From: an uncultured Hungatella sp. | GTDB taxonomy: Bacteria; Bacillota; Clostridia; Lachnospirales; Lachnospiraceae | Direction: 5' to 3' | Length of the DNA stretch: 64,000 nt | Assembly (NCBI GenBank): GCA_910585435.1 | Contig: CAJUEJ010000007.1 | Span: 110,248 to 174,247, forward strand | Shown: positions 16,744 through 25,727 of the stretch, in pieces | Position numbering within the stretch: position 1 is the stretch's first letter | Layout: each line of letters starts with the position of its first letter | Program-made: the position numbers and the translations under genes | The notes under the pieces: generated by a model | Database searches by the model: none | Told to the model about the DNA's origin: nothing | What the model saw: the letters and a program-made list of their open reading frames with translations, nothing else

Positions 16744-17760
16744 CTACACGTGGTTTTTAGGATCTGCAGCATCTGAGAATGCATTTCCGATGATATAAAA
16801 TGAAATCGTCACAAAGGACAGAATAATCGTGGGATATACCAGCTGATACCTGAGAGCCGGGCTGGTAATCAATGCGCGCCCCTCATTAATCAGGTTCCCA
16901 AGACTTGGGATGTCCACAGGAAGCCCCAGGCCGATATACGTGATAAACACTTCATTTCCGATGGCTGCCGGGATCGTAAGAGCCATGCGCAGCATGATCA
17001 CAGACACCAGGTACGGAAGCAGGTTTCTCACCATAATACGCCAGGTAGGCGTACCCAGGCACCGGCTGGCCACATTGTAATCCCTGTCACGGATGATCAG
17101 AATCTGGTTTCTGATAAACCTGGCCATCTGGATCCATCCGGTCAGGCACATGGCAAAAATCAGGGTTTTCACCCCGGGCTTTAAGATATAGGAAACCAGA
17201 ATCAGAATGATGGTGTTGGGAATATTGTCAATAATATTGTATACCTCTGTCAGGATAAAGTCCGCCTTCCTCACATATCCCCATATGACGCCCACCGTGA
17301 TTCCGATGAGTGCCTCTGCAACCGCCACGGAAAGCCCGATAAACAGGGACGTCCTGGTTCCCGCCCAGATTCTGGCCCACAGATCCTGGCCGATGGAGTT
17401 GGTTCCCAGGATAAACATGTCTCCCGGAGGCACATTCCGGTACTGCATACCATTTGCGTCGTTGACAATTATGTTGGGATCATACTGTCCTGGCAGATAG
17501 GGCTGAATAAAGGTGAACAGAAGAAGCAGGCCCAGAAGCACCAGAAGGGCCACCGCTGCCTTATTCTTCAAAAATGCCCGGAAGGTACTGCCCCAGTACG
17601 AATAATTGCTGTACCCGGTCCTCTCCACATCCGCCGCATTGAATTCCGCAAAGGAAAACAGCTCTTCTTCTGACATGGCGCAGGCATTCTTTGACGCAGC
17701 CTCCATGCTGCCCATCAATTCCGCCTCTTTTTCATGGCGATAACTGAATTGCTTCATCAT
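16744..17760 (-). CDS. Peptide ABC transporter permease, OppC-type (system 2)
   Basis: 338 aa membrane permease. A long cytoplasmic N-terminus (about 70 residues, Glu/Ala-rich) precedes the first membrane segment AVALLVLLGLLLLFTFI. The FILGTNSIGQDLWAR motif corresponds to the GTDxxGRD motif of DppC/OppC with some changes. The EAA-type loop and five or six hydrophobic segments follow. Start ATG 17760 overlaps the oppB stop (ATGATGA), so the two subunits are translationally coupled. Confidence 0.9.
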   Translation of the reverse strand: MMKQFSYRHEKEAELMGSMEAASKNACAMSEEELFSFAEFNAADVERTGYSNYSYWGSTFRAFLKNKAAVALLVLLGLLLLFTFIQPYLPGQYDPNIIVNDANGMQYRNVPPGDMFILGTNSIGQDLWARIWAGTRTSLFIGLSVAVAEALIGITVGVIWGYVRKADFILTEVYNIIDNIPNTIILILVSYILKPGVKTLIFAMCLTGWIQMARFIRNQILIIRDRDYNVASRCLGTPTWRIMVRNLLPYLVSVIMLRMALTIPAAIGNEVFITYIGLGLPVDIPSLGNLINEGRALITSPALRYQLVYPTIILSFVTISFYIIGNAFSDAADPKNHV

Positions 17761-18698
17761 CTGTCACCTTCTTTCTTTCCAAGGCTGATTCTGGGATCCA
17801 AAAGAACCATGAGAAGGTCTCCCAGCAAAAGACCTAATACGCCTACGCAGGCGTACAGAAGCACAATGCCCTGCACCATAGTATTGTCGTGCTTTTTGAT
17901 AACCGTCACCAGAAGCCCTCCCATACCAGGTATGCTGTACAGGGACTCAATATAGATAGAACCGATAACCGTATTTAAAAATGCCGTGGGAATATACTGA
18001 GCCAGGGGCACAAAGGCATTCCTGAAAATATGCCTGAACATGACGCCGCCCTCGGACACACCCTTGGCTTTGGCAAGCTTTACGTAATCCTTGTTGCTCT
18101 CATCCACCATGTACCGTCTCAGCCACATGCCGTAAAAGGCAATATTATTCAAGGACATGGAGAGTACAGGCAGCACCCAGTACTTGGGGTTCTTTATGTC
18201 AAACAGAAGCCCCACGTTCAGAATCTGGGTTCCGTAAAGCTGAATGTACAGATAGTACACAGCCGCCGGAATAGCCTGGATACACACGATAAACAGGGTT
18301 CCCAGCTTATCAAAAAAGCGGAACTTATACCGTGCCATCAGCGCTCCCATAGGAAGCCCTGCGCACAGGGACACAATCATGGACAATACCCCTAATTTGA
18401 TGGATACCGGCACCTTGTCTGACAGTACCTCTGTCACCGGCACATTGGCCCTGTAGATTCTGGAGGTTCCCAGATCCCCCTTGAGAAGGTCTTTAAAAAA
18501 ACGGGCAATCTGTACCGGTAGCGGATCCGTAAGCCCCATCTCCTGGAGCCCCACCTGAATCTGCTGGGGTGTCATCTTCTCAAAATTGGGAAAATACCCT
18601 TCAATAGGCATCAGACGCAGCAGGCAGAACACAATCGTCAGAATAATCACCAGCGTCAGCACCGAACGCCCGATTCGCTTCCCTAAATACTTTAACAT
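17757..18698 (-). CDS. Peptide ABC transporter permease, OppB-type (system 2)
   Basis: 313 aa membrane permease. It has the N-terminal anchor (KRIGRSVLTLVIILTIVFCL), LRLMPIEGYFPNF in place of the usual MPGDP, the EAA loop DYVKLAKAKGVSEGGVMFRH, and the C-terminal DPRISLG motif. Upstream lies a 243-bp gap with large hairpins after oppA, again separating binding protein from membrane parts. Confidence 0.91.
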   Translation of the reverse strand: MLKYLGKRIGRSVLTLVIILTIVFCLLRLMPIEGYFPNFEKMTPQQIQVGLQEMGLTDPLPVQIARFFKDLLKGDLGTSRIYRANVPVTEVLSDKVPVSIKLGVLSMIVSLCAGLPMGALMARYKFRFFDKLGTLFIVCIQAIPAAVYYLYIQLYGTQILNVGLLFDIKNPKYWVLPVLSMSLNNIAFYGMWLRRYMVDESNKDYVKLAKAKGVSEGGVMFRHIFRNAFVPLAQYIPTAFLNTVIGSIYIESLYSIPGMGGLLVTVIKKHDNTMVQGIVLLYACVGVLGLLLGDLLMVLLDPRISLGKKEGDR

Positions 18699-18734
18699 GC
18701 GCTTTACTCCTTTGCTTCTTTAAATTATAGCAGA

Positions 18735-18878
18735 CTGAAAATCCTCTCGAAATCAGACGTACCTGCCCTCTGTGGAAAGGGGAAACCTGTCCTCCGAAAA
18801 AGATACATCTGGTTTCGAGAATATTTTCCGCATTTTCAGATACTTTGAAGCTGCTGCAGAAAATATCTCTGCAACAGC
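18735..18878 (-). other. Nested hairpins between oppA and oppB of system 2
   Basis: Two inverted repeats occupy this 240-bp gap. The first pairs CTGAAAAT...CTCGAAA near 18735-18757 with its imperfect complement ending at 18839. The second pairs 18850-18860 with 18868-18878 (11 bp, one mismatch). Neither is followed by a good T-run on the minus strand, so they look more like mRNA-stability structures than a plain terminator. A TATAAT on the minus strand at 18724-18729 might start extra transcripts for oppB, but its -35 is poor. Confidence 0.45.
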
Positions 18879-18941
18879 CCCAAAAATATCCTATGTCTTG
18901 TCCGGCCCGCTTTCAGCTACGTATGATCGGGGAAGACACGA

Positions 18942-20891
18942 TTAATTTTCTTTAAAGCCTTCATACTCTTCCATAGATACGTAATGGTCAAGTACCTTCT
19001 GTCCTTTGAATCTCATCCTTGACACGCCGAAGGGTGCATACTGAGCATCAAACTCGTTAAGCTTGGTGGCAATGTAGGGGCTGACCGTAATGCTGAAAGG
19101 AATCACAAAGGCATGGTCAATAAGCACAGCCTCTGCGTCTGCAAATGCCTCGAAGCGGGCATTGGTGTCAACCGTAATAGCCTTTGCCGCATCTACCTTA
19201 TCAAAGTATTCCTGAACTGCAGCCGCGGATGCGGTTCCCTCTGTGATGGCATTTGCCATAAATCCATACTTATAGCCTGGGTCGTATCCTGACTCTCCCT
19301 TGCTCTGGTAGAAGGGGTCGGTCCATGTCTCCGGATCCGCATAGTCTGCGCCCCATCCGCACTTCATAAACGCATATTTGCCGGAACGGCGGATCTCAGT
19401 GAGGAAGTTGTCCGTAGGGCCTGCCTCGATAATAATATCGATAAAGTCAGAGCCTAACAAAGCTTCCATCTGCTGTTCCACAACCTGGCATTCCTTATCC
19501 CAGTCCACCACAGACGGGTTGTATGGCATTAGAACCTTTACCGGGAAGGTGACTCCCTCTGCAGACAGCTCTGCCATGGCAGCTTCCTTGTATTCCACTG
19601 CCTTTGCCTCGTCAAAGGTGTTGCCCATGGCAGCCATGGCGCCTACGGTAGTATAATCCTTGCCATCTTCATTGTAGGCAAAGTCAAAGGGGGTCACAGT
19701 GGACAAAATGTAATCGTCCGGGGCATTGGGCTCCATAACCGCCACTTCTTTTGTCTTGTCAAGGCCTGCAAACAGGGCTTTCCTGAAGTTCTCATTGTTT
19801 ACTGCCTTTCTCCAGTTGTCCGGCTCATACTCATCGCCGAACTGAGGATCGAAATTAAAGCAGTAGAAGTAAGAATAGCTGGTGGACGGGCGCTCGCGGC
19901 TTACCAGGTTTTTGGTATCTTCACTGCTTAACCAGTCATCCAGAAGATCCGCACTGATCTCTGCCCAGTCAACCTCACCCCTCTTTATCATCTCCGGGCC
20001 AAGGGTATCTGCCTCGGCATTGTAGATTCTCTGAATCTCGTCAATGTACACTGCTGCCGCGTCGTAGTTGGACGGGTTCTTCTTATATACCTGTCTCTCC
20101 TGGGGAGAAAACTCAGCCAGATAAAATGCACCGTTGTAGTACATCTTGTCAGCTGCAGTGCCGAATTCTTTTCCCAGCTCCTCCAGCTGCGGGCCGTAAG
20201 CCGGCATGTAAACCACATATACCAGAGAGGAGATGAAATACGGAACCTCCTTTGCCAGCGTGTAGGTCAGTGTGTGATCGTCCACTGCCTTTACGCCTAC
20301 CTCCGCGAAATCCATAGCCGGCCACACTGTGCCGTCATCATCAGCGCCCCCATTGTATACCTGGCCGTTGTAATACTCCTGTGCATTGGCAATAACGCCA
20401 AACAGATTCTGGACATTGGCACTTTCATACTCTGGTGTCAGCTCATATTTCAGGGCGTCCACAAAATCCTGCGCTGTCACATCCGCCACTTCTGCTCCGG
20501 TATTGTCCACCCATTTGGCATCTCTCAGCTTAAAGGTCCAGGTCAAGGCTGCCTCGTCATAAGACCACTCTGTAGCCAGGCCTTCCTTCAGCTGTCCGTC
20601 AGAATCATATTCCACCAATGTGTCGATACAGTTTGCACCGACTCTCTGCTCCTCAATGGTAGAAGTTACCAGATAGTTTAAAGTAGAAGACTCACTGGAA
20701 TACAGCCTTTTGTACACAACCGGATCAGAACTGTCAGCTGCCCCTGAAGCCTCCTTCTGGCTTCCTGCGCCGCTGCTCTCTCCTGCCGCCTGGGTTCCTG
20801 TACTGCCTGATTTCCCTCCGCAGCCTGTAAGAGCCGCAGAAGCAACCATAGCCACGCAAAGCATGAAAGCCATCATTTTCTTCTTTTTCAT
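18942..20891 (-). CDS. Peptide-binding lipoprotein, OppA-type (system 2)
   Basis: 649 aa family 5 solute-binding protein, the largest of the three in the window. Signal peptide MKKKKMMAFMLCVAMVASAA ends at lipobox LTGC. A Ser/Gly/Ala linker follows, then the peptide-binding fold with ALTWTFKLRDAKWVDNTG. GGAGGAGAAATT precedes the start. Given the epimerase upstream and the NlpC/P60 endopeptidase downstream, the likely cargo is murein-derived peptides such as L-Ala-gamma-D-Glu-diamino acid. This is inferred from context. Confidence 0.9.
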   Translation of the reverse strand: MKKKKMMAFMLCVAMVASAALTGCGGKSGSTGTQAAGESSGAGSQKEASGAADSSDPVVYKRLYSSESSTLNYLVTSTIEEQRVGANCIDTLVEYDSDGQLKEGLATEWSYDEAALTWTFKLRDAKWVDNTGAEVADVTAQDFVDALKYELTPEYESANVQNLFGVIANAQEYYNGQVYNGGADDDGTVWPAMDFAEVGVKAVDDHTLTYTLAKEVPYFISSLVYVVYMPAYGPQLEELGKEFGTAADKMYYNGAFYLAEFSPQERQVYKKNPSNYDAAAVYIDEIQRIYNAEADTLGPEMIKRGEVDWAEISADLLDDWLSSEDTKNLVSRERPSTSYSYFYCFNFDPQFGDEYEPDNWRKAVNNENFRKALFAGLDKTKEVAVMEPNAPDDYILSTVTPFDFAYNEDGKDYTTVGAMAAMGNTFDEAKAVEYKEAAMAELSAEGVTFPVKVLMPYNPSVVDWDKECQVVEQQMEALLGSDFIDIIIEAGPTDNFLTEIRRSGKYAFMKCGWGADYADPETWTDPFYQSKGESGYDPGYKYGFMANAITEGTASAAAVQEYFDKVDAAKAITVDTNARFEAFADAEAVLIDHAFVIPFSITVSPYIATKLNEFDAQYAPFGVSRMRFKGQKVLDHYVSMEEYEGFKEN

Positions 20892-21027
20892 AATTTCTCC
20901 TCCATTTCTTTGAAAATAGATATATTTGCTAAACCCTTGCGGGAATAACCCTGATTAACTGCAGAAACCTCCTGGTGTCTTGACCGCACTATATCTGGCA
21001 AAGCTTTGCAGGACAGCGTCCCCCGCT

Positions 21028-22113
21028 TTACCAGGCATATTGAGGCACCTGTGTGATCCCAAGCCCCGGGCTTTCATTCATAAGGATCCGGTTTCTTTCA
21101 TATATCGGCCCGCCTGTATAGGGATCCTCCTTACACAGAGACGGCCCGTCCAGATCCGCTCTTGTGATAATGCTTTTTCCGGCAGCCAGATGGGCGGCTG
21201 CGCTGACTGCAATCTTGCTTTCCAGCATGCACCCGATCATACACTCCACGCCATAGCTCTCCGCAATCCCGCAGATTTTCAGGGCTTCGTAGATTCCACC
21301 GGTTTTCATCAGTTTAATGTTGATCAGATCCGCCCCTCTCTCCTGTATCAGACGGATAGCATCCTCTGTGGAGAATACGCTTTCGTCTGCCAGGACAGGG
21401 GTATAAACCTGGCTGGTGACAAATTTCATCCCCTCAATATCATGGGCCTTAACCGGCTGCTCCACCAGATCCATCTCAATCCCCATATCCTCCATGGCCC
21501 GGATGATGCGCACCGCCTCCTTGGGGCTCCAGCCCTGGTTGGCGTCGATTCTCAGCCGGATAGCCGGCCCTACTGCCTGGCGGATAGCCTTAATCCTGTC
21601 AATATCTTTTATTCCTTCTTTTCCAACCTTAATCTTTAAAATCCTGAATCCCTGCTCCACAGCTTTTAAACTGTCTGCAACCATCTCGTCGATCCCATTG
21701 ACACTGATCGTCAGATCCGTCTCAATCTCCGTCTTATTCCCTCCCAGCACTTTATAGAGAGGCTTTTTGCAGGACCTGGCAAACAGATCATACACAGCCA
21801 TATCTACCGCTGCCTTTGCCGAAGTGTTCTTAAGGATACAGCCGTGAAGCTTTTTCATGATCCCGTCAAGGTTGTCAATCTCCATTCCCACCAGGCTGGG
21901 GGCGATAAATTCCTGGATAGCGCCTCTTATGGAGCTTTTTGTATCTCCGGTGATCACAGCCGTAGGCGGCGCCTCCCCAAACCCTGTCTGTCCGTCATCT
22001 GTTGTTATCCGGACAATAACATCATTAACGCTGTCTACCGTGCGCAGAGCCGTCTTAAACGGAGTAACCAGAGGAATCCGCACCTCTCCTGTCTCAATTT
22101 TTGCAATTTTCAT
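21028..22113 (-). CDS. L-Ala-D/L-Glu (dipeptide) epimerase, YkfB-like
   Basis: About 361 aa, enolase superfamily, muconate-lactonising subgroup. Visible active-site residues (numbered from MKIAKIE): K160-x-K162 acid/base pair, metal ligands D190, E218 and D243, K267 as the second general base, and D320-L-D322. The last matches the DxD motif that binds the amino group of dipeptide substrates in Ala-Glu epimerases. The enzyme converts L-Ala-D-Glu, released from murein peptides, into L-Ala-L-Glu for degradation. ATG 22113 was preferred to 22122 because the AAAGGA site would be only one base from 22122. It is the first gene before peptide ABC system 2. Confidence 0.85.
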   Translation of the reverse strand: MKIAKIETGEVRIPLVTPFKTALRTVDSVNDVIVRITTDDGQTGFGEAPPTAVITGDTKSSIRGAIQEFIAPSLVGMEIDNLDGIMKKLHGCILKNTSAKAAVDMAVYDLFARSCKKPLYKVLGGNKTEIETDLTISVNGIDEMVADSLKAVEQGFRILKIKVGKEGIKDIDRIKAIRQAVGPAIRLRIDANQGWSPKEAVRIIRAMEDMGIEMDLVEQPVKAHDIEGMKFVTSQVYTPVLADESVFSTEDAIRLIQERGADLINIKLMKTGGIYEALKICGIAESYGVECMIGCMLESKIAVSAAAHLAAGKSIITRADLDGPSLCKEDPYTGGPIYERNRILMNESPGLGITQVPQYAW

Positions 22114-22142
22114 AGTTTCCATGTCCTTTAGTCACACAGTGT

Positions 22143-22293
22143 CTGAATTGATGCCGCCTAATCGGCAACGGAGTTATAAAGTAAACCTGCATGCGCCCGG
22201 CGGCGGACACTCCACCGCACATAAAAGTCTGGCGGGCACATTGGGCATACCTGAATAGATGCCGCCTAACCGGCGGCGGAGTTATAAAGTAAA
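22143..22293. repeat. Two 43-bp direct repeats upstream of the epimerase
   Basis: Copies at 22143-22185 and 22251-22293 share CTGAAT-GATGCCGCCTAA and GGAGTTATAAAGTAAA with only a few differences, 108 bp apart start to start. Each contains an imperfect GC-rich inverted repeat (CCGCC...GGCGG in the second). They lie directly in front of the murein-peptide gene run and could be duplicated regulator sites or a duplicated promoter (both contain TATAAC on the minus strand). Confidence 0.55.
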
Positions 22294-22318
22294 AAAAGAG
22301 GCACTGCTCCTGTTGCCT
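22291..22318 (-). terminator. Short terminator downstream of acyltransferase gene
   Basis: On the minus strand AGGCA (22318-22314) pairs with TGCCT (22303-22299) and is followed within two bases by TTTTTTT. The stem is short (5 bp), but the T-run is good. It would end the GntR-acyltransferase transcript before the epimerase promoter region. Confidence 0.45.
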
Positions 22319-22455
22319 GCAGCTACCTCATTGCACCTGTCTTTAAGTTTTCTATAAAATTTTAAGCGCAAACATGAATATAGTATAAGGGTACTTTCTC
22401 AAAAAATCAAGTCTTTTTGAAAAATATGCCTCTGAATATGCCTCTGAAACTCCCC

Positions 22456-23514
22456 TTAAACTATATATTTTTTTAGGATTGGTATCTGGTTTATAATACC
22501 GGATATAACAAATGAACAGACAAAGACAATAAGGCCGATCCCCGGCACTGCAAATACCGGATTAAATGACAATGCATTTAAGCCGCAGACACCGTCCAGC
22601 TTCTCTATAATCAGCGCATGAACCAGGTAGGCACCAAAGCTGTATTTTGACAGCTTCTGTATAAAGGGATAGAGCTTGGGGAAATCGTAGCTTCTGTATT
22701 TAAACCAGGTGAATACGGCAATGGTTTCAAACAAGACGTTGACTGTAAACTCGTTAAAATAGTTGCCGCAGTTCTGCTGTGTGGCAGATGCAGCAGCCAT
22801 CTCCAGCCCCATGGTTAACACAAATCCAAGCCCTCCCAGAGCATAAATCACAGTTCTCTGCTTCTTTTTTAAATCTGCTTTGCCAAGATAATATCCTAAG
22901 ATGAAATAGCTGGTGTATCCCAGAACAATATAAAACCCCATATTGTCTAAATCTATGCTAAGGGCTGACACCCCCGTTATCAGCGGTTCCGTGGCAAAAT
23001 CATCCACCATTGTAATCGCCTGAGGAATGGCAAAGGCGAAAACAAATGCCAGGGCAAGGTAATATTTAAGCAGGTTTTTATCAGAGGCAACAGGCTTTAA
23101 AAGGGGAATGCTTATATACAGCCCAACCATCATAGGGATAAACCACATATGGTAGCGGCCTTTGATTAATATGAGCAGGCGTCTTGTCATATCGCCGTCG
23201 GAGAAAATTGCATAGATAACCGACCATGCAGCAAAGGCAGCGACCATTCGAAAGACATATTTTCCATAAATTTTTTTAATGGAAATCTCTCTGTCCAGGA
23301 ATAATGCGCCGCTTATCATCACGAATACAGGAACCGCCCACCTTCCTATGCCGTCAAAGAAGGTGAGGACATACCACCTGAATCCGCCCACCTGTGTCTG
23401 GCTCCAATACTGGCTGGATAAATGCACGAGGATAACTGCAAATGTTGCCAGGATTCTTAAATAGTCAAAATATATGGTCCTGTCTGTCTGTTTGTCCAGG
23501 TTTGAAGATCTCAT
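22456..23514 (-). CDS. Acyltransferase family 3 membrane protein
   Basis: 352 aa integral membrane protein starting with TIYFDYLRILATFAVILVHLSS, the acyltransferase-3 signature with its motif His (about residue 31). About ten hydrophobic segments follow, and the loop GRYHMWFIPMMVGLYISIPLL is typical of WecH/OafA-type O-acetyltransferases. It probably acetylates an envelope glycan. ATG 23514 has AGGACACA upstream and lies 17 nt after the GntR gene stop; the longer frame from 23592 would overlap that gene. The acceptor is unknown. Confidence 0.85.
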   Translation of the reverse strand: MRSSNLDKQTDRTIYFDYLRILATFAVILVHLSSQYWSQTQVGGFRWYVLTFFDGIGRWAVPVFVMISGALFLDREISIKKIYGKYVFRMVAAFAAWSVIYAIFSDGDMTRRLLILIKGRYHMWFIPMMVGLYISIPLLKPVASDKNLLKYYLALAFVFAFAIPQAITMVDDFATEPLITGVSALSIDLDNMGFYIVLGYTSYFILGYYLGKADLKKKQRTVIYALGGLGFVLTMGLEMAAASATQQNCGNYFNEFTVNVLFETIAVFTWFKYRSYDFPKLYPFIQKLSKYSFGAYLVHALIIEKLDGVCGLNALSFNPVFAVPGIGLIVFVCSFVISGIINQIPILKKYIV

Positions 23515-23530
23515 TGTGTCCTGTTGCTTT

Positions 23531-24238
23531 CTATATATCAAACTTTCCTTCGTCCTCTTCTTCCTCAAAATACTCCCGATATTCCACATCAATCTGATGT
23601 CTCATTCTCTTCATGCTGAAATAGAGATGATCCTTCAGGCTTCTTTCCATCCCTGCAATGTCTTTTTTCTCCAGCAGCCCTATCAGCTCTTCATGCTCTC
23701 CGATAATCCTGGTAAAGTCTGTCTCTGTCACAAAGTCCAGCATACGGAAGCGGGTATAGTGAAGCTGCTGCTCCTGCAGCATCTCCCACAGCTTTTTCTT
23801 TTTGGTGGCCTCAAACCAGATCCCGTGAAGCTCTGCATCCAGACGGTAGAACTGTTCGGGTTTAAAGTCCGGTGTCTGAATGAGGGCTTTCTGCTTGCGC
23901 AGCATATAGTATATGTCTTCCATAATAAGGGGTGTGGCAATCTCTGTGAAATCCCGCATGACCATGGTTTCCACTGCTACGCGCATGTAGATCATCTGCT
24001 TGATGTTGCTTAAGCTTAAAAGGGTTACAAAGATTCCCCTGTAAGGGACCGTAACCACAAAGCCCTGCTCCTGCAGCATACGCAAAGCGTCTCGCACCGG
24101 AGTCCTGGATACGGAAAAGCGCTCGCAGATTTCGTTTTCTTTGATTACCTGCCCTGGCTTTAAGTCCAGGTCAAGAATCTCTTTTTTTAAAACCTGATAG
24201 ACCATGTCCTCCCGGTTTTTAAAAGTTGTCTCTTCCAA
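23531..24238 (-). CDS. GntR-family regulator with FCD domain
   Basis: 235 aa. The N-terminal winged helix (LKPGQVIKENEICERFSVSR, then TPVRDALRMLQEQGFV) is followed by an all-helical FCD ligand domain (about 85-220) with the metal-binding Asp/His pattern DAELHGIWFEAT and IIGEHEELIGLL. The acidic tail EEEEDEG is a local feature. Members usually repress transport/catabolism genes for organic or sugar acids. It is encoded with an acyltransferase, downstream of kduI and of two palindromic elements, so its target is unclear; the kduI operator at 25728 is one candidate. Confidence 0.88.
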   Translation of the reverse strand: MEETTFKNREDMVYQVLKKEILDLDLKPGQVIKENEICERFSVSRTPVRDALRMLQEQGFVVTVPYRGIFVTLLSLSNIKQMIYMRVAVETMVMRDFTEIATPLIMEDIYYMLRKQKALIQTPDFKPEQFYRLDAELHGIWFEATKKKKLWEMLQEQQLHYTRFRMLDFVTETDFTRIIGEHEELIGLLEKKDIAGMERSLKDHLYFSMKRMRHQIDVEYREYFEEEEDEGKFDI

Positions 24239-24296
24239 GTTATCACCTCTCTGTCCATGGACTTCTCTTGTTTTTTGGGGGGATCGCGAAAGTTAC

Positions 24297-24495
24297 GCTC
24301 CGGGACAGGTTCTCTTTGGGGTGCGGGTTTCGGAGCAAGAACCTCTAAGTCTGCAAAAATCTGCTAAAAGCAGGGTCAAAAATCCGAACTCACTTCGCTC
24401 AGACATGCGGATTTTTGCCCCTAACGCAGATTTCCGCAAACTAAGAGGTTCTAACGCTCCTGCAAATGCACCCCAAAGAGAACCTGTCCCGGAGC
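24297..24495. repeat. Long palindromic element A
   Basis: Perfect 28-bp terminal arms at 24297-24324 and 24468-24495 enclose an imperfectly paired middle. The pairing continues inward through the AGAACCTCTAAGT stretch. The centre holds a second perfect 10-bp hairpin (CAAAAATCCG 24377-24386 with CGGATTTTTG 24408-24417). The whole 199 bp could fold as one cruciform. No ORF is present. Together with element B it fills the 614-bp gap between the GntR gene and kduI. Confidence 0.75.
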
Positions 24496-24639
24496 TGAAA
24501 TCCGCATAGCTAGGTAGATAAATCTAATATACCAAGTTTAAATCCGCACAACCAGGTAAAAAACTCCGCCAGCTACAACGTCCCCTCCTCATAATAACAT
24601 CAGCCATAATCACTTTTTATCTTCAGCGATAACGTAGCT

Positions 24640-24829
24640 GGGAGAGGGTATTATATAGTTTCTTTCAGGGTAATTGAAGACCGTCGGTACTTAGGCGCTG
24701 TCTTTTAGCGCCTTAGTACCGCTACGTTGCTAAGTGCCAGTGGCACTTGTTCAGCAACGACCGGAGCGGAGCGGAGACCTTCACTTAGCGAGAGCGTGCC
24801 CGGAAAGAAACTATATAATACCCTCTCCC
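24640..24829. repeat. Long palindromic element B
   Basis: Perfect 26-bp arms at 24640-24665 and 24804-24829 (GGGAGAGGGTATTATATAGT...). Inside are two hairpins: 24686-24699 with 24707-24720 (14 bp, one mismatch) and a CGTTGC...GCAACG stem with inner AGTGCCA/TGGCACT near 24724-24759. Its core (CTTAG, CTTAGTAC, GCTACGT, GCGAGAGCG) recurs in the element at 46555, although the arms differ completely. Confidence 0.75.
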
Positions 24830-24852
24830 GGCGGCCCTTACTCGCTCTCCCC

Positions 24853-25695
24853 CTACCTTAAATCCACCGCCGCCAGATTATCCATATCATCAAATGCCTG
24901 GTTCTCTCCTCCCATGGCCCAGATAAAGGTATAGTTAGAGGTCCCGGCTCCTGAATGGATGCTCCAGGACGGGCTGATCACTGCCTCCTCGTTTTTCATC
25001 ACAATATGCCTGGTCTCTGTGGGTTCGCCCATCATGTGGAATACTACCTGATCTTCAGGAACCTCAAAATACATATAGACTTCCATACGTCTCTCATGTG
25101 TATGGCTTGGCATGGTGTTCCAGATGCTTCCCTCGTCCAGAACGGTCATTCCCATGGACAGCTGGCAGGTGGGCAGCACATCTGGGTGGATGAACTGATT
25201 GATCGTCCTCTTGTTGCACAGCTTCTGATCTCCCAGATTCCTTTTTGCCGCATCTTTGATGGAGATGAAGGTGGTCTTGTAGGAAGTGTGGGCCGGTGCG
25301 CTGACCATGTAGAATTTAGCCGGGTTATCTGGGTTATCGCTGCTGAACAGAACCTTCTTTGTTCCTTTGGTAATATACAGGCAGTCTTTATAGCCCAGCT
25401 CAAAGGTCTCGTCGTCTGCCTGAATCTTGCCGGAACCGCCTATGTTGAAGATGCCGATCTCTCTTCTCTCTAAAAAGTAATCTGTACCGAAATTTTTCCA
25501 GCAGTCAATCCCCTTGTCAATCGGAACTGTCTCCGTAGTAGGCATGCATCCCAATGTCACCATGCGGTCAACATGGGAGTACACTGCATGTACCTCATTT
25601 GGCGCATATAAATCCTGAATCAGGAATTCGGCTCTCAGTTCCTCTGTTGTATAGCGTTTCACATCTTTCTGGTTTGCGGAATAACGAACATCCAT
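24853..25695 (-). CDS. kduI: 5-dehydro-4-deoxy-D-glucuronate isomerase
   Basis: 280 aa, full length. KduI isomerises 5-keto-4-deoxyuronate to 3-deoxy-D-glycero-2,5-hexodiulosonate in degradation of pectin and glycosaminoglycans. Family hallmarks are the N-terminal stretch RYTTEELRAEFLIQDLY and the cupin metal motif HTHERRMEVYMYF (about 195-207), with the further ligand His in SWSIHSGAGTSNYTFIWAMGGEN. It is followed (on the minus strand) by palindromic elements rather than kduD, so it is isolated from its usual partner here. GGAGGGC lies before the start. Confidence 0.95.
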   Translation of the reverse strand: MDVRYSANQKDVKRYTTEELRAEFLIQDLYAPNEVHAVYSHVDRMVTLGCMPTTETVPIDKGIDCWKNFGTDYFLERREIGIFNIGGSGKIQADDETFELGYKDCLYITKGTKKVLFSSDNPDNPAKFYMVSAPAHTSYKTTFISIKDAAKRNLGDQKLCNKRTINQFIHPDVLPTCQLSMGMTVLDEGSIWNTMPSHTHERRMEVYMYFEVPEDQVVFHMMGEPTETRHIVMKNEEAVISPSWSIHSGAGTSNYTFIWAMGGENQAFDDMDNLAAVDLR

Positions 25696-25727
25696 TTTTT
25701 TGCCCTCCTGTGGAATATTTTGTATTT

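Noticed and set aside
24239..24852. Insertion sequence remnant
   Set aside because: The long inverted repeats enclose less than 200 bp each and no transposase fragment is visible in any frame; they are described as palindromic elements instead.
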